A stretch of DNA of 46,584 bases, taken from the NCBI RefSeq assembly GCF_003148745.1, contig NZ_QGGU01000017.1, positions 1 to 46,584 on the forward strand, given 5' to 3'. Of this stretch, positions 1-10,935 are shown piece after piece (position 1 is the first letter of the stretch; the number at the start of each line of letters is the position of its first letter). A program made the translations under genes and the position numbers. Below the pieces are notes generated by a model. It was not told the origin of the DNA, made no database searches, and saw only the letters and a program-made list of their open reading frames with translations. The DNA is from Pleionea mediterranea. Lineage in GTDB: Bacteria; Pseudomonadota; Gammaproteobacteria; Enterobacterales; Kangiellaceae.

Positions 1-260
1 GTGCCACGATTTGCAAAAACAACCTCATCATTTTTAATATTTTTAAATACTGTTGCAGAAAAACCTGAGCCATTATTTTTCCTATGTGATAAAACTTCGG
101 CATTATCTAAAAACAAGTCCCTCAAACTTTCTGACTGCTACTCATCACTATCTTTTAAACTACTATCAGCAAGTCCTTCATTATTAATTTTCCCTTCATC
201 AAAGTCGACATACGAAGCAACTGGCAAGATTTAATCAAAATATTTATTTTCAATATTCAT
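1..260 (-). pseudogene. Remnant of a second RTX lipase-like gene (5' end only, runs off the left edge)
   Basis: Read on the minus strand from the ATG at 258-260, the frame starts MNIENKYFD and then meets TAA at codon 10 and later an in-frame TAG. Beyond the stops it still translates into segments such as [11 protein letters not shown] and EVVFANRGT, nearly the same as residues 68-88 of the intact 2691-aa RTX protein at 1973-10048. A Shine-Dalgarno-like AAGGAAG precedes the ATG, and the gene follows its membrane-protein partner as in the intact copy. Two nonsense codons with preserved similarity indicate a decayed paralogue. The remainder lies outside the window, so a downstream internal start cannot be excluded. 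Confidence 0.85.
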
Positions 261-270
261 GTAGACTTCC

Positions 271-975
271 TTATTTAAATGTTTTACTCAAAAGCTCTTC
301 GACAGGCCCGTATTTAGCTTCAATTTTTGAGCACCGACCAAACTCATAGTGATATAAAATATTAATAATGTCCTGACCTTTAGAATGACTAACTCTAGAG
401 ACTGCAGAGATAACTTTATCATTCTTAAAATCATAAATATAAATTGTTATCAAAATCATATTAAACTTATATTCAACAGAGTCATAAACAATATATTTAG
501 TGCTATTTAATACATTTTCCCTTTCGTGATTCGTGATATCTCTTAGCTCATAAGGAAACACCTCACTATTCATCAATGGCTCGATAATTTTCTCTTTATT
601 AATTAACTTAAAGTTTTCTTCACCATCAATACTAACAATGTACTCAAAGGAAAAGTCATGGAAAACATTGAGAAGATTCTTACCATTGCTTTTTCTATAC
701 GCCCTACTTCCCTTAGAAATATGTCCAGAATAGGCAATTGACAGAGGTCTATCTAGTTTATTTTCAGGATAAAAAAGAATATTATTACTACACTCCCATT
801 CATACAAAGTTCGCTCAAATGCGTATACAAAAAAGGGAATACTAATTATTATTAAAGAAAGAATTGTTCGCTTCTTTTTATAATTCTTTGCTCTTTTGCG
901 AAAAATCAAGAAAGGCAGAAACACTGCAACGAGAATAAACAATGCATATACACCAATAAAAAAAATCCCTATCAC
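271..975 (-). CDS. Two-TM membrane protein with periplasmic domain, orphan copy (candidate immunity protein)
   Basis: 234 aa, GTG start with GGAG upstream; no in-frame ATG is available and the paralogue has the same length. TM1 spans about residues 3-25, a strongly basic loop (RKRAKNYKKKR) about 26-36, and TM2 about 37-54. By the positive-inside rule the remaining ~180 residues face the periplasm. Cys62 and Cys215 are kept in the paralogue at 10061-10765 and could form a disulphide. The first 63 residues differ from the paralogue at only about three positions, while the rest is under roughly half identical. It lies just upstream of the dead RTX copy and is itself intact. No family was recognised. 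An immunity or accessory role for the RTX lipase-like protein is an inference from pairing and divergence; a lipase-specific chaperone is an alternative. Confidence 0.8.
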   Translation of the reverse strand: MIGIFFIGVYALFILVAVFLPFLIFRKRAKNYKKKRTILSLIIISIPFFVYAFERTLYEWECSNNILFYPENKLDRPLSIAYSGHISKGSRAYRKSNGKNLLNVFHDFSFEYIVSIDGEENFKLINKEKIIEPLMNSEVFPYELRDITNHERENVLNSTKYIVYDSVEYKFNMILITIYIYDFKNDKVISAVSRVSHSKGQDIINILYHYEFGRCSKIEAKYGPVEELLSKTFK

Positions 976-1189
976 ACATTTCTCCAGTTTTTCAAACTAT
1001 CACTAAAATAACATCGTTTCAGTCAGCAACTTAAAACCATTCGTAAATAATCAAATAAATGCTTTATACATCTTTATTGACTGCTATCTTACATACAACT
1101 CAATAGTATTTTTATTACTCAAATTCATGGGTTTACTAGAAGTTAGATGCACTTGTCACTTTTTCTCAAGCTTCACACATCACTCCAGC

Positions 1190-1735
1190 TTAGCTGCGAA
1201 ATTTTCGACCAGAGATATCCACAGCAAATATCAAATTCACTGTAATCACTTCGTCTTGCTCGTTCTTAAAAGTGATTGCGCCTTCTCCTTGCAGGCAAGG
1301 CTGGTTCATTGGGCCTAACGCGTGAGTTGTAAATCGAATTTCCCCTGCCTGCTCCGGGGTATCCCCTTCAAACCAGGGTTTATTTAATTGCAAAACAGCG
1401 TGATCGCTCGATTGAGTTTCCGCCGTTAACTGAAGGGTATATTCATTGCCAGGGCTGTAGTCTATGTGAGTGCCCCTATGAGCAATTCGAAGTTCACCAA
1501 GCTTTTTACGAAATGGCGTTTTTAAGTAAAAGCTAAAGCTCTCACCAATAAATGCCCAATAACGGCCACCACGCTCGCCTGTAGCACTGCCATTGTGCGC
1601 ACCCTGCCACGATACTTTATAGCCAAGATCTGTCGAACGGTCGCATGAAAAGGGATTTTCAGCGTGCACAACAGGCATACATAGCCCGATGACCAAACTG
1701 ATTTCTAAAAACCGACGAGGAATCAAAAAACGCAT
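1190..1735 (-). CDS. Secreted protein of unknown function
   Basis: About 181 aa from the ATG at 1735, which starts MRFLIPRRF and gives a clean signal peptide ending VHA before ENPFSC; an upstream in-frame start at 1756 would add seven residues. The mature part has two cysteines (FSCDRS and QPCLQGEG) that could pair, and many alternating polar/hydrophobic strands suggesting a beta-rich fold. I do not recognise the family. It sits between the intact RTX gene and the second membrane-protein copy, same strand, with about 200 bp on the RTX side. The duplication seems to have been placed directly after its stop codon, so linkage to the secretion locus may be incidental. Confidence 0.75.
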   Translation of the reverse strand: MRFLIPRRFLEISLVIGLCMPVVHAENPFSCDRSTDLGYKVSWQGAHNGSATGERGGRYWAFIGESFSFYLKTPFRKKLGELRIAHRGTHIDYSPGNEYTLQLTAETQSSDHAVLQLNKPWFEGDTPEQAGEIRFTTHALGPMNQPCLQGEGAITFKNEQDEVITVNLIFAVDISGRKFRS

Positions 1736-1934
1736 AATGCTACAACCAAAGTCCAATGACTAATAATAGGTGGAGTCTTATCTTATACGTTTAAAATAGA
1801 CAATTAAATGCAAATGTATTAAAAACCTACATACTCAAATTTTTAATACTTTAAAACATAGTCCGAAAATCAATTTAAAACCAGATCCCGAATTAGTCTT
1901 TACTTGTACGATTTGGCACAGCTCGCTTACTTCA

Positions 1935-1959
1935 AGCAGGGCAGACATGCTGCCCTGCT
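1935..1959 (-). terminator. Strong hairpin after the RTX gene (possible terminator or 3' stabiliser)
   Basis: A perfect 10-bp stem (AGCAGGGCAG / CTGCCCTGCT) with a 5-nt loop begins about 14 bp after the RTX stop codon. No clear T-tract follows on the minus strand, so intrinsic termination is uncertain; it could instead protect the long mRNA 3' end. Confidence 0.5.
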
Positions 1960-1972
1960 ACTCGTAAACCGA

Positions 1973-4900
1973 CTACATTGCTGACAGCCACTCAAGTTCA
2001 TTTGAAGCTAGCTGCTCATTACTACGTATTGAATCGAGTGATGTCACTTCTCTAGAGACTGATTTTTCGTGCACAATATTTAGAATAGCACGTTCAATGT
2101 TACTGTTATCTAGAGCTTCAATACTCGTCGCATTTGCTAAATCGTGACGCACAATATCGTTTACTGCATCAATATTTATAACAGAGCTTTCAACTTTTAA
2201 GAGTGACTCACTTAATTTATTTGATGACACCATGCTCTCAATTGTATTTGCTGGTATTCCTGAACCTCCAGCAGGTTGTATATAATCTATGCGATGTTTA
2301 TCACTCAAATACCAACCTTGAACTGTAACGGAGTCGGATGAGTCCGCAATTGAAATTATCAGGTTGTCACCGTCTCGTGAAAAGTTAAGACGATCTTCTG
2401 TAATATTATCTGTAAACAATAACCAATCCGTTCCGTTATCACCAACTGAATTATCGATGGTATCTTGCCCAGAATTTGGTCTAAATACATAACGATCATT
2501 TCCAGAGCCCCCAACAAGTAGATCGTTTCCGGCATCACCCCCTAATTGGTCATCCCCTGCTGCTCCAAATTCAATATCATTACCGTCACCACCGTCTAAG
2601 TAATCATTTCCTTCTCCAGCATGAAGAAAGTCATTACCTGCGAGACCAAATAATTGATCATCCCCGGCTAAGGCTTCTAAGAAATCAGCATCATTGCTTC
2701 GATATAACTGCTCTGCGTTAGCAGTCCCAACTTCATGATAGGTATAAGTCGATGGATCGGGAATTTGAAAGCTTGATGTGTTATCTCCCTCATCGGAAGA
2801 ATTATCATCCGATCCGGTACCTCCAGAATTACTATCGTCTTCAGAGCCATCACTCAACATATTTTCAACTTGCGTTGTCGACATGCCACTTGCACCTGAG
2901 GGCTGAATATAATCCACCTGATACTCACTTCCCAAAAACCAATTTTCTATAGTCACCTGATCAGTTGAGTCGGTAATTTGTATAACCAAATTATCACCGT
3001 CTCTAACAAATACCAGTCGATCACTGGTTATATCGCCAGTAAAGATCAACCAGTCTGTACCGTCTTCACCAATTCCATTTTTAATAGTATCTTGGCCAGA
3101 ACCGGGGCGAAAAACATAAATATCATCACCGCTTCCGCCAATGAGAATATCATTACCAGTATCTCCGCCGAGTTGATCGTTGCCAGCGCCTCCGCTTTGA
3201 ATATCATCGCCTTCGCCGCCATCAAGGTAATCATTGCCGTCACCACCACTAAGATAATCATTTCCACCAAGCCCATATAGCTGATCATCACCGCCAAGTC
3301 CTTCGATGTAATCTGCGTTGTGTCCTCTGTATAACTGCTCAGCGTTATCGGATCCTGTCACATGGTTATCATAATCATCGGGGTTGTCTCCACCAGGAGG
3401 AGCGTGATCTCCTCCGCCAGAATTATCAGGAGCGGTAACAGTGACTGATATTTGAGTCGAAAGATCAGCGTATTTATCACCATCAAAAGGCACGTATTCA
3501 ATCATCGTATTACCAATAAAACCCTCTTCAGGTGTAAACTGAATAATTCCTGTTTCTGAATCATAGTTGACTGTACCACTATCACTGCTTGGTGTACCCG
3601 ATATAGTCAGTTCATCTTCGTTAATATCGTGATCATTTGCCAATATTTCAGACGCATTTATAGTAAGAGTTTCACCCGTAGTCACGGAATAACCAGTGTC
3701 ATTTGTTCCGACAGGTGCAAAGTTATAGTTTAATAAAATATGTTCTTTAAATGCATTATTGTCATGGTTCGATTCGCTATCAATCACAGAAACATCATAT
3801 TTAAATGATAAATGAGATTCTGAAATTTCCATCATATTATCCAATGTGATTGAATCATTGCTTGCTCCGTAATTAATCACTAAATCATTATTGTTATCTG
3901 TCAGTGAGTAATTAAACGATCCAATGGAGACATTATCAGGTAAGTGTATATTAAGTTTATCTAGTCCAGTCCAGTAACGCCGTACGGAGTCGGCACCTGC
4001 GTCATATTCTAAGTATAAATGCGTAACACCAGCCGCATCGACTTGGTCGTCACCCTTGCCAGGATAAAACTGATTGATACCTTGATTACCCGATATTTTG
4101 TCATTGCCTGCAAACGCACGCACAAGACTATTACCTTTTCCTGTAGTAATAATATCTCGCTTTGGAGAACCATAAACAACGCTTTCACCATCTTGAGTAT
4201 CAACTCTATTATCAAAGTTTTCTAAATCTGAATCTCCCATGTAACCATGCGGGTAATCATATAATCCAAAGACATCTGTATTCAAATTAGACCAACGAAC
4301 TAAATCAAACCATCCTCCAGATACTTCTACACTAGATAGTGGAGTAACAGATCCATCATCAATTTTTATTGATATGTTACTTCTTATTTCATCTGAATGA
4401 ATATAATGTCCATACATGTTACTTATGATCACATAATTTTCTTCTCCAGAACCAATCACCATGTGATCACCAAATCGATAATAGCTTATGTCAGAAGGAT
4501 TAATAGTCGCATCAAAGTGAATTATATCTTGTCCTTCTTCACTTCTATTATATATAACATCCAATCCATGACCTTTTGAAAAACGAACTATGTTATTTCC
4601 ATGATTAACAGACATACCATCATCGCCTTGACCTCCAATTAAGGTATCGTCGCCTTGACCGCCTCGAATAATATCATTGCCAACACCACCTTCAATAATA
4701 TCATTTCCCCCGTCACCGTATAAATAATCATCACCAATATTTCCTATTAAATGATCATCGCCAAAATTACCATCTAACCGATCATTACCCGCTAATCCAT
4801 CCAAAATAACAGGTAAAGGTTTCAGCTGATAAAAATGATTATCTTCTGAATCTATAATATGCTCGACGTTATTAATTATGTCATCTAGGTTCCATACTGT

Positions 4901-7900
4901 TCCATCATAAAAACCAATACGATCTATTGAATTTCTTACCTTGCCACGGTCAAAGAAGTTATCAACAATAACCTCATCCCCTAAGTAGCCATAATCGATA
5001 ACAAGAGTATTATATTCGTCTTTCCCCCTTAATAAACGAACCGAGTCTGGCGAGATACCTTTTCCGAATAAAATTGTATCTGTGTCTAAAAACTGTTGAA
5101 TATCATTCGCAGGAATATTAATTCGATCTTTTCCATCGCCCAGAGAAAACTCTAAAATATCATTACCATAACTAGGGAGCAGTTCATCATCACCTTTACC
5201 ACCTACAATCCGATCACTGCCTTTTAATCCAGATATTTTATCATTACCACCCATACCAAAAATATAATCATTATCTTGAGTACCGACAATAACATCGTCT
5301 CCATCCGTTCCAATATATCCATCTTCTTCATTAACATTTAAATTAAATTGTGTTCTTACATAATATCCAGAAGGATCATTCGCTGTTACAACAATTTCAA
5401 AATCATCTGTATCATTAAAGCCAGGTTTTCCAGATATCACTCCTTTTACTACGTCAAATTTTATCCAATCTGGCAATGAAGCACCATCCAATCCCATAAT
5501 ACGAAAACTCAACTCATCTCCATCAGGATCAGAAAAATAACTATCTGATAAATCAAGTTCAAGTGGCTCACCCATTTGTACATTTTGATCTGAAATATCA
5601 ATATTAATAACAGGGGATCGGTTTCCTATAATTAAATCTTCAATATCAGAAATACCTAGCTGTGTGCCATCCTTAAAGTTAAAGTTCTCGACTTTATTAT
5701 CTGCACTCAAAGACCAGTTTTTAATAAATATAACATCACTACCCGACTCTCCAATTTGAATGTGCAAACCATTTTTGCGTTCAGTTACAGTTAACATATC
5801 GGGCGTAATATCTGAGCCAAATAGTATTGTATCGTTGCCAGACGATTCACTTATAATATCTTTTCCATCACCTATATTATAAAAATAGGTATCATTACCT
5901 TCACCACCAGAAAGTAGATCATCACCCAAACCACCAGTAATCGAATCATCACCCGAAGAGGCATCTATAATATCATTGCCAGCACCACTGGATATTATAT
6001 TATTACTCAAATCTCCAGTAAGATTATCGGTGTATTCTGACCCTTCGATGTTTGATGATGATAATTCAATGGTAGTTAAATCTACGGATTCATTGTCAAA
6101 ATTTAATGAGTTTAAATAAAGTCTAGGATTTGCATTGTACCAATTTATAAAACGAAGTTGTTGAAAAGTCTGCCCATTTTCCTCTACCGTTTCTACAGCA
6201 AAAACATAGCCTTGATTTTGTAGATACTCTATGTTGATCCAGTCGGAGTTATCGCCAGTATAACGTAATACCAAATTGTTATTATCACGGCTATAACTAA
6301 CATCTGATGAACTTGCATTAATAGTGGCCGATGTATGACCAGTTCCGCTGGTTGACGCAGTTGGTTCCGGTACAAGATCACTTAATAAACGAGACATACT
6401 AACGGAACGACCATCAGCAAAGTTAACTTGACTGATGTAGCCTATGCTAGAATTTTCAATAAAGACGATATCACTAGCACCATAGTTTATTAAGACTCCA
6501 TTAATCATCTGTTCAACCGAGACTGTAGCAATACTAACGCCGGCACCAAATTGAATGATATTACTTCCAGATTGATCCACAATAAATGATTCACCATCAC
6601 CAATATTTGCAATGATCGTGTCGTTACCAGCACCGCCATCAATTCGATCACGACCAGAATTTCCAGCTAATACATCGTTACCAGAACCGCCATTTAACTC
6701 ATCATCTCCAGAGCCACCACTTAGACTATCATCTCCGTCTTCACCCCAAAGATAATCAACATCTAAACCACCGATTAAAATATCATTGCCTTTACCACCT
6801 TGTAACTTATCAACTCCTGATCCACCATCTAAGTGGTCATTGCCATCTTGACCAAATAGAAGATCGTTATCAGTATTACCGAAGAGTCGATCATCACCCT
6901 CACCTCCTTGGAGTTCATCCTCACCTTCATTTCCTTCTATATAATCATTTCCTTTATCACCACCAATAACATCTTTTCCTTCATTCCCATAAAGCCTGTC
7001 ATCCTTTCCATAACCTCGAATTCGATCATCACCAGCACCTCCTTTAATGAGATCTTTCCCATGCATCTCATCCGCTAACTCGTCACTATCACCGAATAGC
7101 TCATCATTATCATCCCCTCCATCAATAGTGTCATCACCACCATAACCAATAACAATGTCCTCACCTTTGCCAGCATAAATAACATCATTTCCATTAAACT
7201 GACTTTCGGTTTCTGGTTCTACCTTTTTTTCTTTTCGATTATAATTTCCATCAGCAAAAACTTTATCATTACCATCTCCGCCATAAATAACATCATTTCC
7301 TGCACCCGCAGCAATATAATCATCACCTGTTCCTCCATATACAGTATCGTCTCCGGCTTGCTTTTTTGCGTTTTCAATATAAGGTATAAGATTCCATCCC
7401 CACTCGCTATCAATGATCACTTCATCGTCACCAGACCACTCAGTTACATACTCTGTGGCGTACATACCATCACTTAAGATAACATCGTTACCACTCCCTC
7501 CTTCGATACGATCATTATGGGCACCACCGTAAATCAAATCTTCGCCATCGCCACCATTAACATAGTCTTTGCCGCGTCCAGCCTTAATTTCATCGTTACC
7601 AGCTCCCCCTATTAAAGTGTCATCATCTTCTTTAAAGTCTTCCATGCTATTATATTCTTCAACGGAGTAATAAGGTGTTCTTTTGGGCCATGTATCCCAG
7701 TCAGCATTTTTAATGTATTGTTGTACACCACCAATTAGTCTGTCATCACCTTCACCGCCATCTAAATGATCGCTGCCATGTCTACCTAGCAGTAAATCTA
7801 TATCTTCCTTACCAATTAAATAATCATCACCTCTACCACCTAGTAATGTATCGCCCTTAACTCCTCCAGTTAGCCGATCATGGCCACTACCGCCCTGTAG

Positions 7901-10048
7901 ATATGTTTTATAAACGGTGTCGTTTACAATCGTTTGACTCTCGGTAATGTAAGTTTTATTACCATCACCATCAGATTCAAAGGTATAACCATTTTCATCC
8001 ACAAAATAACCTATGGTTATACGGTCTTTATTTGGATCACTGATAGCTTCATCCATGCTTGTATCATTATGTTCATTCCAATGCTCAGTAACGGTAAAAC
8101 TAACCGAAGTATTATCTTCAGGCTCTTCAGCCTCATCATTTTCACCAGGTAGATTAATTCCTAAAAATCCATTTTCAAAACCACGTACCGTGACCGACGA
8201 AACAACTTCATTCTCTTGCTCAAATTCAATGGTTAAATCTTTTTCGATTAACGAATAGGTTATTTTATTATCTTCATCGTAAAATACATTTGCCCCTTCG
8301 CTTTTCTTTTTTGCGCTGGAACCGTCAATGGTCAATCCATCAAATTCAATCTTTCCATCTTCATCACCACCCGATAAAGAATAAATATTTTCTATAGTAT
8401 CGTGACCAGATTCGCTATTGAAAAGATAAGTATCGTCACCTTCTCCACCCCATAGAGTATCTTTTCCTTTTCCACCTTCTATTGTATCATCGCCTTTTCC
8501 ACCAATAAGAATGTCTTCGCCTTCATTTCCATTCAATATGTCGTTGTCGTTACCTCCATCTAAAATGTCATACTGATTACTTCCTGTTAATGTATCAGCA
8601 CCACCCAAGCCATAAAGTCGGTTTTCTTCACTCGTACCTGTTAAGCTATCACTTTCATAACCGCCAAACTTAATATTCTTAGGAGATAATAAAGACATGC
8701 TTACTTCATTTTTTATAATTTGGCTACTGTCAAACGAAAAATTTGCATTGCCGACACTTAGTTCATTCCCTACAGAACTATCCCTTGCATGTATATTTAG
8801 TTCCACAGCCAACTTCCCCATTAAGTCAGCAGCGGCATCAACACTATACTGACTTTCATCGATTGATTCATAAGCGGTATATGAACCATCAATAGAAAAT
8901 GGCAGTCCTTTTTTAGCAGAATAAATTAGCGCTTTTTTATTTTCACTTTCTGAATAAAGTCTTATAAGTTCCTCATGTGACTTGGATGATAAAACAGTTA
9001 CATTTGTAGAATTCTCCAGTTTACTAATGTCATATACACCGTCCCATAAGTCTGCAACAGGTTTGCTATTTATAATTTGACTTAATTCACTTGTTAGTCT
9101 CAATAACGAACCTGGCTCAGAACTTTTTGCAGCATCTAACATCGAAGAGTGATCCGCTAATGTAAAACTCGGATCTAGCTTATTGAATATCCAGGCAACA
9201 GATAAACTTTCAGCAAGCGCAATAGAACTATGCGTCCCCCCTTCTGTATTTACTCCGACTCTATTACTCTTCCCTCCAACTTGATTGAATATAATGTCAT
9301 TAGTAACAAATTCGTAACCATCTTCTCCATAGACATTAAAGACATTTTGAAAGTTTTCATATGAATCGACTGACCCGAATTGATCAAAATAATTATAAAA
9401 CTCTGACTCTGTTGGATTCCAACTAATATAAGGGTAGGATAGCGAATAATCTTGCGCTAACATTCCTGCTGTGCCTGCACTATTATAGACATATAAATCT
9501 TTAACCATATTAGGAAAAAGTCTGCCCAACGCACCAGATAAGTTTCCTCCAAGACTATGACCAGTAACATCAACAGGAACTGAAAACCAGTTTTCTTTGC
9601 CTGCTCCAACCCCGGTATTATTAAAAACCAAACCATTTGATGTTAATTTAGCTTCAAGAAAATTTTCTCCAAAAGGCGCTTTAAGATAAGAAACATAATT
9701 AAATAAACTAATAGCTTGGATCCTAGGAACACCATTCAATACAATATCAACATCGGCATGAATATCACTTAGATCAGAAATTGAAGTGCCACGATTCGCA
9801 AAAACAACCTCATTACTCTTAATATTTTTAAATACTGTCGCAGAAAAACCTGAGCTTGCATTTCTCTTATGCGATAAAACCTCAAATTTTTCTAAAAAAA
9901 GATCTATCATACTATCTGATGATTTCCAGTATTCATCTTCATTCAACGATAGCTTTGAGCTTTGCTCTGTGTGCTCTTCCCCTTCCTGAAAATCAACATA
10001 TGAACTTAAACTAATAAGTGAGTTATAAAATTCTTTCTCAATATTCAC
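1973..10048 (-). CDS. Giant RTX protein with N-terminal lipase-like domain (type I secretion substrate)
   Basis: 2691 aa, GTG start with AAAGGA upstream. Residues 1-330 resemble a class-3-type alpha/beta hydrolase, with the nucleophile elbow GHSLGG at 163-168 (Ser165). From about 460 onward come at least six blocks of calcium-binding nonapeptides (GGxGxDxL): about 461-550, 716-1150, 1336-1393, 1574-1631, 1749-1813 and 1960-2003. They are interleaved with hemolysin-type Ca-binding-related segments, a dystroglycan-type cadherin-like domain (~1478-1576) and a second cadherin-like domain (~2107-2205). Two near-duplicate units of ~170 aa follow (~2234-2406 and ~2437-2610), then an ~80-residue tail expected to carry the uncleaved C-terminal secretion signal. 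There is no N-terminal signal peptide. The gene is the last of a run after ABC exporter, adaptor and membrane protein, starting 12 bp after the membrane-protein stop. Lipase/phospholipase specificity and target are unknown; acidic catalytic partners were not assigned. Confidence 0.93.
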   Translation of the reverse strand: MNIEKEFYNSLISLSSYVDFQEGEEHTEQSSKLSLNEDEYWKSSDSMIDLFLEKFEVLSHKRNASSGFSATVFKNIKSNEVVFANRGTSISDLSDIHADVDIVLNGVPRIQAISLFNYVSYLKAPFGENFLEAKLTSNGLVFNNTGVGAGKENWFSVPVDVTGHSLGGNLSGALGRLFPNMVKDLYVYNSAGTAGMLAQDYSLSYPYISWNPTESEFYNYFDQFGSVDSYENFQNVFNVYGEDGYEFVTNDIIFNQVGGKSNRVGVNTEGGTHSSIALAESLSVAWIFNKLDPSFTLADHSSMLDAAKSSEPGSLLRLTSELSQIINSKPVADLWDGVYDISKLENSTNVTVLSSKSHEELIRLYSESENKKALIYSAKKGLPFSIDGSYTAYESIDESQYSVDAAADLMGKLAVELNIHARDSSVGNELSVGNANFSFDSSQIIKNEVSMSLLSPKNIKFGGYESDSLTGTSEENRLYGLGGADTLTGSNQYDILDGGNDNDILNGNEGEDILIGGKGDDTIEGGKGKDTLWGGEGDDTYLFNSESGHDTIENIYSLSGGDEDGKIEFDGLTIDGSSAKKKSEGANVFYDEDNKITYSLIEKDLTIEFEQENEVVSSVTVRGFENGFLGINLPGENDEAEEPEDNTSVSFTVTEHWNEHNDTSMDEAISDPNKDRITIGYFVDENGYTFESDGDGNKTYITESQTIVNDTVYKTYLQGGSGHDRLTGGVKGDTLLGGRGDDYLIGKEDIDLLLGRHGSDHLDGGEGDDRLIGGVQQYIKNADWDTWPKRTPYYSVEEYNSMEDFKEDDDTLIGGAGNDEIKAGRGKDYVNGGDGEDLIYGGAHNDRIEGGSGNDVILSDGMYATEYVTEWSGDDEVIIDSEWGWNLIPYIENAKKQAGDDTVYGGTGDDYIAAGAGNDVIYGGDGNDKVFADGNYNRKEKKVEPETESQFNGNDVIYAGKGEDIVIGYGGDDTIDGGDDNDELFGDSDELADEMHGKDLIKGGAGDDRIRGYGKDDRLYGNEGKDVIGGDKGNDYIEGNEGEDELQGGEGDDRLFGNTDNDLLFGQDGNDHLDGGSGVDKLQGGKGNDILIGGLDVDYLWGEDGDDSLSGGSGDDELNGGSGNDVLAGNSGRDRIDGGAGNDTIIANIGDGESFIVDQSGSNIIQFGAGVSIATVSVEQMINGVLINYGASDIVFIENSSIGYISQVNFADGRSVSMSRLLSDLVPEPTASTSGTGHTSATINASSSDVSYSRDNNNLVLRYTGDNSDWINIEYLQNQGYVFAVETVEENGQTFQQLRFINWYNANPRLYLNSLNFDNESVDLTTIELSSSNIEGSEYTDNLTGDLSNNIISSGAGNDIIDASSGDDSITGGLGDDLLSGGEGNDTYFYNIGDGKDIISESSGNDTILFGSDITPDMLTVTERKNGLHIQIGESGSDVIFIKNWSLSADNKVENFNFKDGTQLGISDIEDLIIGNRSPVINIDISDQNVQMGEPLELDLSDSYFSDPDGDELSFRIMGLDGASLPDWIKFDVVKGVISGKPGFNDTDDFEIVVTANDPSGYYVRTQFNLNVNEEDGYIGTDGDDVIVGTQDNDYIFGMGGNDKISGLKGSDRIVGGKGDDELLPSYGNDILEFSLGDGKDRINIPANDIQQFLDTDTILFGKGISPDSVRLLRGKDEYNTLVIDYGYLGDEVIVDNFFDRGKVRNSIDRIGFYDGTVWNLDDIINNVEHIIDSEDNHFYQLKPLPVILDGLAGNDRLDGNFGDDHLIGNIGDDYLYGDGGNDIIEGGVGNDIIRGGQGDDTLIGGQGDDGMSVNHGNNIVRFSKGHGLDVIYNRSEEGQDIIHFDATINPSDISYYRFGDHMVIGSGEENYVIISNMYGHYIHSDEIRSNISIKIDDGSVTPLSSVEVSGGWFDLVRWSNLNTDVFGLYDYPHGYMGDSDLENFDNRVDTQDGESVVYGSPKRDIITTGKGNSLVRAFAGNDKISGNQGINQFYPGKGDDQVDAAGVTHLYLEYDAGADSVRRYWTGLDKLNIHLPDNVSIGSFNYSLTDNNNDLVINYGASNDSITLDNMMEISESHLSFKYDVSVIDSESNHDNNAFKEHILLNYNFAPVGTNDTGYSVTTGETLTINASEILANDHDINEDELTISGTPSSDSGTVNYDSETGIIQFTPEEGFIGNTMIEYVPFDGDKYADLSTQISVTVTAPDNSGGGDHAPPGGDNPDDYDNHVTGSDNAEQLYRGHNADYIEGLGGDDQLYGLGGNDYLSGGDGNDYLDGGEGDDIQSGGAGNDQLGGDTGNDILIGGSGDDIYVFRPGSGQDTIKNGIGEDGTDWLIFTGDITSDRLVFVRDGDNLVIQITDSTDQVTIENWFLGSEYQVDYIQPSGASGMSTTQVENMLSDGSEDDSNSGGTGSDDNSSDEGDNTSSFQIPDPSTYTYHEVGTANAEQLYRSNDADFLEALAGDDQLFGLAGNDFLHAGEGNDYLDGGDGNDIEFGAAGDDQLGGDAGNDLLVGGSGNDRYVFRPNSGQDTIDNSVGDNGTDWLLFTDNITEDRLNFSRDGDNLIISIADSSDSVTVQGWYLSDKHRIDYIQPAGGSGIPANTIESMVSSNKLSESLLKVESSVINIDAVNDIVRHDLANATSIEALDNSNIERAILNIVHEKSVSREVTSLDSIRSNEQLASNELEWLSAM

Positions 10049-10935
10049 AAATACATTCCTTTATTTAAATGTTTTTTTCAAAAGATCACTAACAGAAAAA
10101 TAACCTGCTTTACTTTTCGAGCACCTATCAAACTCGTAAGGATACAATACATTAACAAGACTCTGCCCTTTCGAATGATTAACACTTGATACAGACGACA
10201 AAATCTTTTCTTCTTTTTGATCGTAAATATATGTTGTAATAGATATCATGTTAAATTTATATCTAGCCTTATCATAAATAACATACCTAACACCATCAAT
10301 AATCAACCTCTTTTTTTCATCGGGTATTATTTTTTTTTGATATGGAACAACATCTCCACTTCTTAAAAGATCATAGAATTTTTTTTCATCAATACCGACA
10401 AAGTCATCAATATCATCGATTTTGACTATAAACTCGAAAGAATAATCGTAAAATAAATTTAATCTATTCTCTCCATCTCTCTCTTTATATGCACCATCAC
10501 CACTAAAAAAATTACCAGAATAAGCTATTGCCTCTGGTTTATCTGGTTTTTCATCAGGATAAAAATATACATTTTTACTGCACTCCCATTCATACAAAGT
10601 TCGCTCAAATGCGTATACAAAAAAAGGAATGCTAATTATGATCAAAGAAAGAATAGTCCGCTTCTTTTTATAATTCTTTACTCTTTTGCGAAAAATCAAG
10701 AAAGGCAGAAACACTGCAACGAGAATAAATAATACATATACACCAATAAAAAAAAGCCCTATCATAATTTTCTCCAATTTTTTCACACTAGCGCTAAAAC
10801 AACTTCGATTTACCCAGTAAATTAAAAGTATTTGTAAATAATAAAATAATATTTATATCGTTATTAACTGTGCTCTTACTTACAACTAAACAGTAGTTGT
10901 ATTTTAAAACCTCATGGCATCACTCGAGCACCCAT
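9786..10935. repeat. Segmental duplication, copy 1 (partner of 1-1160)
   Basis: This contains the RTX gene 5' end, the intact membrane-protein gene and its upstream ~150 bp, matching 1-1160. The most similar parts are the DNA for the membrane anchor (about 10580-10765) and the RTX segment at 9786-9850. The 3' two-thirds of the membrane-protein genes have diverged much more, an uneven pattern that suggests selection or gene conversion. Confidence 0.75.
10061..10765 (-). CDS. Two-TM membrane protein with periplasmic domain, partner of the RTX protein (candidate immunity protein)
   Basis: 234 aa from the ATG at 10765, preceded by TTGGAGAAAATT. An in-frame ATG seven codons upstream exists, but this start gives exactly the same length as the paralogue at 271-975 and its Shine-Dalgarno spacing is good. 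Two N-terminal TM segments flank a basic cytoplasmic loop, and a ~180-aa domain with two conserved cysteines should lie in the periplasm. It lies between the HlyD-like gene (about 170 bp upstream) and the RTX gene (12 bp downstream), so it is probably co-transcribed with its partner. Its C-terminal domain is diverged from the orphan copy while the anchor is conserved. A self-protection role is inferred, not shown; no known family was recognised. Confidence 0.85.
   Translation of the reverse strand: MIGLFFIGVYVLFILVAVFLPFLIFRKRVKNYKKKRTILSLIIISIPFFVYAFERTLYEWECSKNVYFYPDEKPDKPEAIAYSGNFFSGDGAYKERDGENRLNLFYDYSFEFIVKIDDIDDFVGIDEKKFYDLLRSGDVVPYQKKIIPDEKKRLIIDGVRYVIYDKARYKFNMISITTYIYDQKEEKILSSVSSVNHSKGQSLVNVLYPYEFDRCSKSKAGYFSVSDLLKKTFK

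Larger units (their letters stand above)
1..1160. repeat. Segmental duplication, copy 2 (partner of 9786-10935)
   Basis: This stretch repeats the layout and sequence of 9786-10935: the end of an exporter operon, a 234-aa membrane-protein gene, then the start of an RTX gene. Similarity covers the RTX 5' end, the membrane-protein gene (especially its 5' 190 bp) and the roughly 150 bp upstream of it. It appears to fade near 1150-1175, where a short stretch resembles the last codons of the hlyD-like gene. The right boundary is approximate, and the left one is outside the window. Confidence 0.75.

Noticed and set aside
2978-3280. Plus-strand 100-aa frame rich in Ile/Thr
   Set aside because: Reverse complement of GGxGxDxL repeats; composition is that of an antisense RTX shadow.
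4600-8700. Dense short repeats that could suggest a CRISPR array
   Set aside because: They are degenerate coding repeats of calcium-binding nonapeptides in one long frame, without constant repeats or unique spacers.
9786-9989. Plus-strand open frame in the RTX gene start, with a twin at 1-234
   Set aside because: Antisense shadow of the conserved RTX 5' end; both follow from the duplication and have no ribosome site.
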